This document shows positions 61,207 through 64,000 of a stretch of 64,000 nucleotides of DNA, in pieces (positions within the stretch are counted from its first letter, which is position 1; each line of letters starts with the position of its first letter). The translations under genes and the position numbers were made by a program. The stretch lies in the NCBI RefSeq assembly GCF_900109355.1, contig NZ_FOBF01000026.1, positions 1 through 64,000 of the forward strand, given 5' to 3'. This DNA comes from Nonomuraea pusilla (GTDB lineage: Bacteria > Actinomycetota > Actinomycetes > Streptosporangiales > Streptosporangiaceae). A model generated the notes under the pieces. The model searched no databases. It was given only the letters and a program-made list of their open reading frames with translations, and was not told where the DNA came from.

Positions 61207-61895
61207 CCCGAGTCCTTGTCGTCGAGGACGAGGAGTCCTTCTCCGACGCACTGTCGTACATGCTGCGCAAGGAGGGCTTCGAGGTGTCGGTCGCGGCGAC
61301 CGGGCCCGAGGCGCTCGACACCTTCGACCGCAACGGCGCCGACCTGGTGCTGCTCGACCTGATGCTGCCCGGCCTGCCCGGCACCGAGGTGTGCCGGTCC
61401 CTCAGGCAGCGCTCCAAGGTGCCGGTGATCATGCTGACCGCCAAGGACAGCGAGATCGACAAGGTCGTCGGGCTTGAGCTGGGCGCCGACGACTACGTGA
61501 CCAAGCCGTTCTCCTCGCGCGAGCTGGTCGCGCGCATCCGCGCGGTGCTGCGCCGCCAGGGCGACGTGGTGGAGGAGCTGGAGACCGCGGTGCTCGCGGT
61601 CGGCCCGGTCAGGATGGACGTGGACCGGCACGTCGTCGCCGTGCGCGGCGAGCAGGTGCAGCTCCCGCTCAAGGAGTTCGAGCTGCTGGAGGTGCTGCTG
61701 CGCAACGCCGGGCGGGTGCTCACGCGGGGCCAGCTCATCGACCGCGTCTGGGGCGCCGACTACGTGGGCGACACCAAGACGCTGGACGTCCACGTCAAGC
61801 GGCTGCGCGCGAAGATCGAGTCCGACCCGTCCAACCCGCGCTGCATCCTCACGGTGCGCGGCCTGGGCTACAAGTTCGACGCCGCCGACGACTGA
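61203..61895 (+). CDS. regX3: Phosphate response regulator (RegX3/PhoP), OmpR type
   Basis: The 230-residue protein has a receiver with the phospho-acceptor in LVLLDLMLPG (Asp52) and a winged helix (LPLKEFELLEVLLRNAGRVL, TLDVHVKRLRAKIES). It controls phosphate scavenging genes through PHO boxes. A long hairpin terminator follows. Confidence 0.96.
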   Translation: MTRVLVVEDEESFSDALSYMLRKEGFEVSVAATGPEALDTFDRNGADLVLLDLMLPGLPGTEVCRSLRQRSKVPVIMLTAKDSEIDKVVGLELGADDYVTKPFSSRELVARIRAVLRRQGDVVEELETAVLAVGPVRMDVDRHVVAVRGEQVQLPLKEFELLEVLLRNAGRVLTRGQLIDRVWGADYVGDTKTLDVHVKRLRAKIESDPSNPRCILTVRGLGYKFDAADD

Positions 61896-61920
61896 GCGGC
61901 GGCGCCGCCCTACGCGAAAG

Positions 61921-61962
61921 CCCTTGTCCCGGTACGACACGCCGTACCAGGACAAGGGCTTC
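61921..61962 (+). terminator. Intrinsic terminator of senX3-regX3
   Basis: A stem of CCCTTGTCC plus GGTACG pairs with CGTACC plus GGACAAGGG, with a one-base mismatch on each side, then TTCT. The stem also suits the convergent lipoprotein gene. Confidence 0.85.
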
Positions 61963-61991
61963 TCCGTGTCAGGGGGACGCCGGGGCCGGCG

Positions 61992-62573
61992 TCAGTGCGC
62001 CTCCTCCGAGGCGGTCGGGGACGGCGAGGCCGAGGGGGTCGGCGCCGCGGTCGCGTTCGGGGCGGGCGGGTAGTCCTTGAACTCCCGGCTGCGCGTGACC
62101 ACAGGCACGTTCAGAGAGATCGTCCCGGCGTTGGCGAACTGGAGGTCCAGACGGATGCTCTCGCCGCCCCTGAGGCTCTTGGAGACGCCTTCGAGCATGA
62201 TCTGGGGCTCGGGCTTGCCGGTGTTGACGAGCTCGTTGCTCGGAAGCTGGATCGGGGCCTTCAGCTTGACCTCGCCCATGCTGCCCGCCGAGACGGACTG
62301 GAGCGTGTCGGCGGCGCCTCCGGTGTTGAGGATGTTCAGGTAGACGGGGACGGAGCCGCGCCAGGCGATCTGCGCGCCCGAGTCGGGGCCGAGGATGAAC
62401 GCCTGGGGGATCTGAATGCCGCGGGAGCCGTACGCGCCCTGCTCGATGAGCACCGCCGCCTCGTTCGGGTGGTACGGCTTGTTGGTGTTGGCGTCGAATC
62501 CGGCCGCGCAGCCGGCCAGTACGGGGGCTGCCAAGAACGCGGCGGCTGCGACAATCCAGCGACGGCGGGTCAC
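61992..62573 (-). CDS. Lipoprotein, DUF461/PCuAC-like
   Basis: The 193-residue protein has a lipobox LAGC at the end of its signal (MTRRRWIVAAAAFLAAPV), an exported strand-rich domain (VPVYLNILNTGGAADTLQSV, GGESIRLDLQFANAGTI) like copper-chaperone PCuAC folds but without a full Met/His site, and a Pro/Ser/Thr tail. Divergent from carD. Function unknown. Confidence 0.82.
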   Translation of the reverse strand: MTRRRWIVAAAAFLAAPVLAGCAAGFDANTNKPYHPNEAAVLIEQGAYGSRGIQIPQAFILGPDSGAQIAWRGSVPVYLNILNTGGAADTLQSVSAGSMGEVKLKAPIQLPSNELVNTGKPEPQIMLEGVSKSLRGGESIRLDLQFANAGTISLNVPVVTRSREFKDYPPAPNATAAPTPSASPSPTASEEAH

Positions 62574-62813
62574 GGGCGGGTTCTCCTTGGTCTAGCGCAT
62601 GCGTGTGGGGCAGCGCCCACCATATCGACCCGAATCCGTGGTCATATCCACCCCCCTGCAGGTCATTCGGTATGTCCGGAAATCCCATTCATGCAGTCGA
62701 GAGGTTGTCAAGTGCTAATATGCGGCCTTGACCTGCAGTTATGGGGATTTCACTGTTCCGGGAGGCTGTGGACGCGTGGTACCCTGGAGTACAGCGGAAG
62801 GGGTACTTGTCAC
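62574..62813. promoter_or_regulatory. Divergent promoter region between the lipoprotein and carD
   Basis: This 240-bp gap is clearly less GC-rich than the flanks. Plus strand: -35 TTGACC at 62728-62733, 17-bp spacer, CACTGT; a second box TACCCT lies near 62780. Minus strand: TTGACA at 62711-62706. No ORF supported. Confidence 0.5.
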
Positions 62814-63296
62814 ATGACTTTCCAGGTCGGCGACACGGTCGTCTACCCCCACCATGGGGCTGCTCGGATCGAAGCAATCACGACGCGATCCATCAAGGGT
62901 GAGGAAAAGACCTACCTGGTGCTCAAGGTCGACAAGGGCGACCTTACCGTCCAGGTGCCAGCTGAAAACGCGGAACTCGTCGGCGTGCGCGACGTTGTCG
63001 GCCAGGAAGGCCTTGAGCGTGTTTTCGACGTCCTCAGGATGCCGCACACGGAAGAGCCCACCAACTGGTCGCGCCGCTACAAGGCCAATCTGGAGAAGCT
63101 CGCGTCCGGCGATGTGAACAAGGTCGCCGAGGTGGTGCGCGACCTGTGGAGGAGAGACCGTGAGCGCGGCCTTTCCGCCGGCGAGAAGCGCATGCTCGCC
63201 AAGGCGCGCCAGATCCTCGTGAGCGAGCTGGCGCTCGCCGAGAAGACCAACGAGGACAAGGCCGAGGCCCTGCTCGACGAGGTTCTCAACTCCTGA
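62814..63296 (+). CDS. carD: CarD, RNA polymerase-binding regulator
   Basis: The 160-residue protein has the N-terminal RNAP-interaction domain (FQVGDTVVYPHHGAARIEAI) and the C-terminal helical DNA-binding domain with the wedge tryptophan in NWSRRYKANLEKLASG. It stabilises the open promoter complex, chiefly at rRNA genes, and is essential in mycobacteria. Followed directly by ispF. Confidence 0.97.
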   Translation: MTFQVGDTVVYPHHGAARIEAITTRSIKGEEKTYLVLKVDKGDLTVQVPAENAELVGVRDVVGQEGLERVFDVLRMPHTEEPTNWSRRYKANLEKLASGDVNKVAEVVRDLWRRDRERGLSAGEKRMLAKARQILVSELALAEKTNEDKAEALLDEVLNS

Positions 63297-63313
63297 ACAC
63301 GAACATTCCACGG

Positions 63314-63781
63314 GTGGGCGTCGGTGTCGACGTCCACCCGTTCGCATCCGGGCGCGAGCTGCACCTCGCCGGCCTGCACTGGCCGGGCGAGACCGGGCTC
63401 GCCGGCCACTCCGACGGCGACGCCGCCGCCCACGCGGCCTGCGACGCCCTGCTCTCCGCCGCCGGTCTGGGCGATCTCGGCGGGCTGTTCGGCACGTCCG
63501 ACCCCCGCTGGGCCGGCGCCTCCGGCACGACCCTCCTGGAGGAGACCGCGCGCCAGGTGCGCGCTGCTGGCTACGAGATCGGCAACGTGGCCGTCCAGAT
63601 CATCGGCAACCGGCCCAAGCTGGCGCCGCGCCGCGAGGAGGCCGAGAAGGCCCTCAGCGCGGCCGTGGGCGCCCCTGTGAGCGTCAGCGCCACCACCACC
63701 GACGGTCTCGGCCTGACGGGCCGTGGAGAGGGCGTGGCGGCCCTCGCGACCGCGCTCGTGGTGAAGCCCCAACTCGGGTGA
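63314..63781 (+). CDS. ispF: 2-C-methyl-D-erythritol 2,4-cyclodiphosphate synthase
   Basis: The 155-residue enzyme of the MEP isoprenoid pathway has the metal site DVHPF and GHSDGDAAAHAACDALL and the end LGLTGRGEGVAALA. The GTG at 63314 has no ribosome site; the upstream in-frame codon CTG at 63293 overlaps the carD stop, so coupled or noncanonical initiation is possible. In Streptomyces and Mycobacterium ispD sits between carD and ispF; here it is absent. Confidence 0.95.
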   Translation: MGVGVDVHPFASGRELHLAGLHWPGETGLAGHSDGDAAAHAACDALLSAAGLGDLGGLFGTSDPRWAGASGTTLLEETARQVRAAGYEIGNVAVQIIGNRPKLAPRREEAEKALSAAVGAPVSVSATTTDGLGLTGRGEGVAALATALVVKPQLG

Positions 63782-64000
63782 GCGGCCGGGCTCCCGCACT
63801 CGCTCGGCTCCGGTGGATCGTCGGAAGGCCGAAGCTCTCTCTTGGGCTCGGGGCTCCGGTGGGTCGTGGAAGGCCGGAGCTCGCGTGAACCTCCTGCCGG
63901 AGCCCCGCGTCCCTCTACGGGACGAGTGAGGCCGTCCCTGGCGGGCCGTCGGTGAGGGCGTCCCGCCGAGCCGGAGACGGCGGTTCGTCACTGGCGCGGT
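63782..64000. other. No gene recognised; short direct repeats
   Basis: The last 219 bases hold no supported ORF. Two imperfect 31-32 bp direct repeats starting GGCTCCGGTGG lie at 63806-63837 and 63852-63882. The next gene probably begins beyond the window. Confidence 0.5.

Noticed and set aside
63077..63991. A 304-codon minus-strand frame covering carD and ispF.
   Set aside because: Antisense shadow of two certain genes; no motif.

Overview
The window is a single stretch of very GC-rich, gene-dense actinobacterial chromosome. It carries mycothiol (mshA), GlnR, CarD, LmeA, HbhA-like and DUF2516 genes, two ECF sigma/anti-sigma pairs and many GTG starts. Gene order matches the glnR - sulfurtransferase - nitrobindin - nur - dtd - mshA - gpm - phoU/senX3/regX3 - carD - ispF backbone that I know from Streptomyces coelicolor and, in pieces, Mycobacterium tuberculosis. 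Large receptor-like proteins, an S9 peptidase relic and spore-former style regulators suggest a Streptosporangiales-type filamentous actinomycete. That family-level guess is inference.

Layout. 1-11.2 kb: 3' part of a bifunctional penicillin-binding protein, a giant pseudokinase/WD40 membrane protein, a stand-alone LigD polymerase domain, a secreted M28 aminopeptidase and a MerR/membrane-protein pair. 11.3-11.75 kb: a scar made of two gene ends (biotin carboxylase and histidine kinase). 11.8-15.5 kb: ECF sigma/anti-sigma pair, hydrolase, FUSC transporter and small zinc proteins. 15.6-21.2 kb: conserved glnR/moaD-like/lmeA block, second sigma/anti-sigma pair, and the sulfur operon (thioredoxin, cysteine leader peptide, DUF4395, sulfurtransferase, DUF1416). 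21.2-23.3 kb: ECF sigma coupled to a rearranged Ada-type alkyltransferase, and an XRE-cupin regulator. 23.4-32.2 kb: an unusual membrane locus with a HerA/VirB4-like ATPase, a partner with an apparently degenerate ATPase region, three single-pass proteins with exported domains and a polytopic protein. 32.3-34.3 kb: murT-gatD. 34.3-39.6 kb: TetR/MFS pair, a decayed S9 peptidase, and an ArsR-AHSA1 fusion with two palindromic operators. 39.6-43.9 kb: DsrE, nitrobindin, a structured RNA candidate, nur, ygfZ, dtd, asparaginase. 43.9-46.9 kb: TetR, then a three-gene operon in which two adjacent proteins share an amyloid-like motif. 46.9-54.9 kb: DUF2207, monooxygenase with GntR-TetR regulator, AlaX, DUF2516-HbhA-XRE, M56-BlaI, macrodomain. 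54.8-64 kb: methyltransferase-SDR, mshA, YbjN, gpm, phoU, senX3-regX3, lipoprotein, carD, ispF.

Functionally the backbone combines nitrogen (GlnR), phosphate (PhoU, SenX3-RegX3), nickel/metal (Nur) and sulfur control with mycothiol and cell-wall synthesis (MurT-GatD amidation, PBP). Two accessory loci stand out as possibly undescribed systems: the shared-motif operon at 44.8-46.9 kb and the ATPase/exported-domain locus at 23.4-32.2 kb. Several genes show deletions or truncation (S9 peptidase, the 11.3-11.75 kb scar), which may be real decay or assembly artefact. Many genes seem to use leaderless transcripts, with a TANNNT-like -10 box 6-8 bases before the start codon. No tRNA, rRNA, CRISPR array or insertion sequence was seen.
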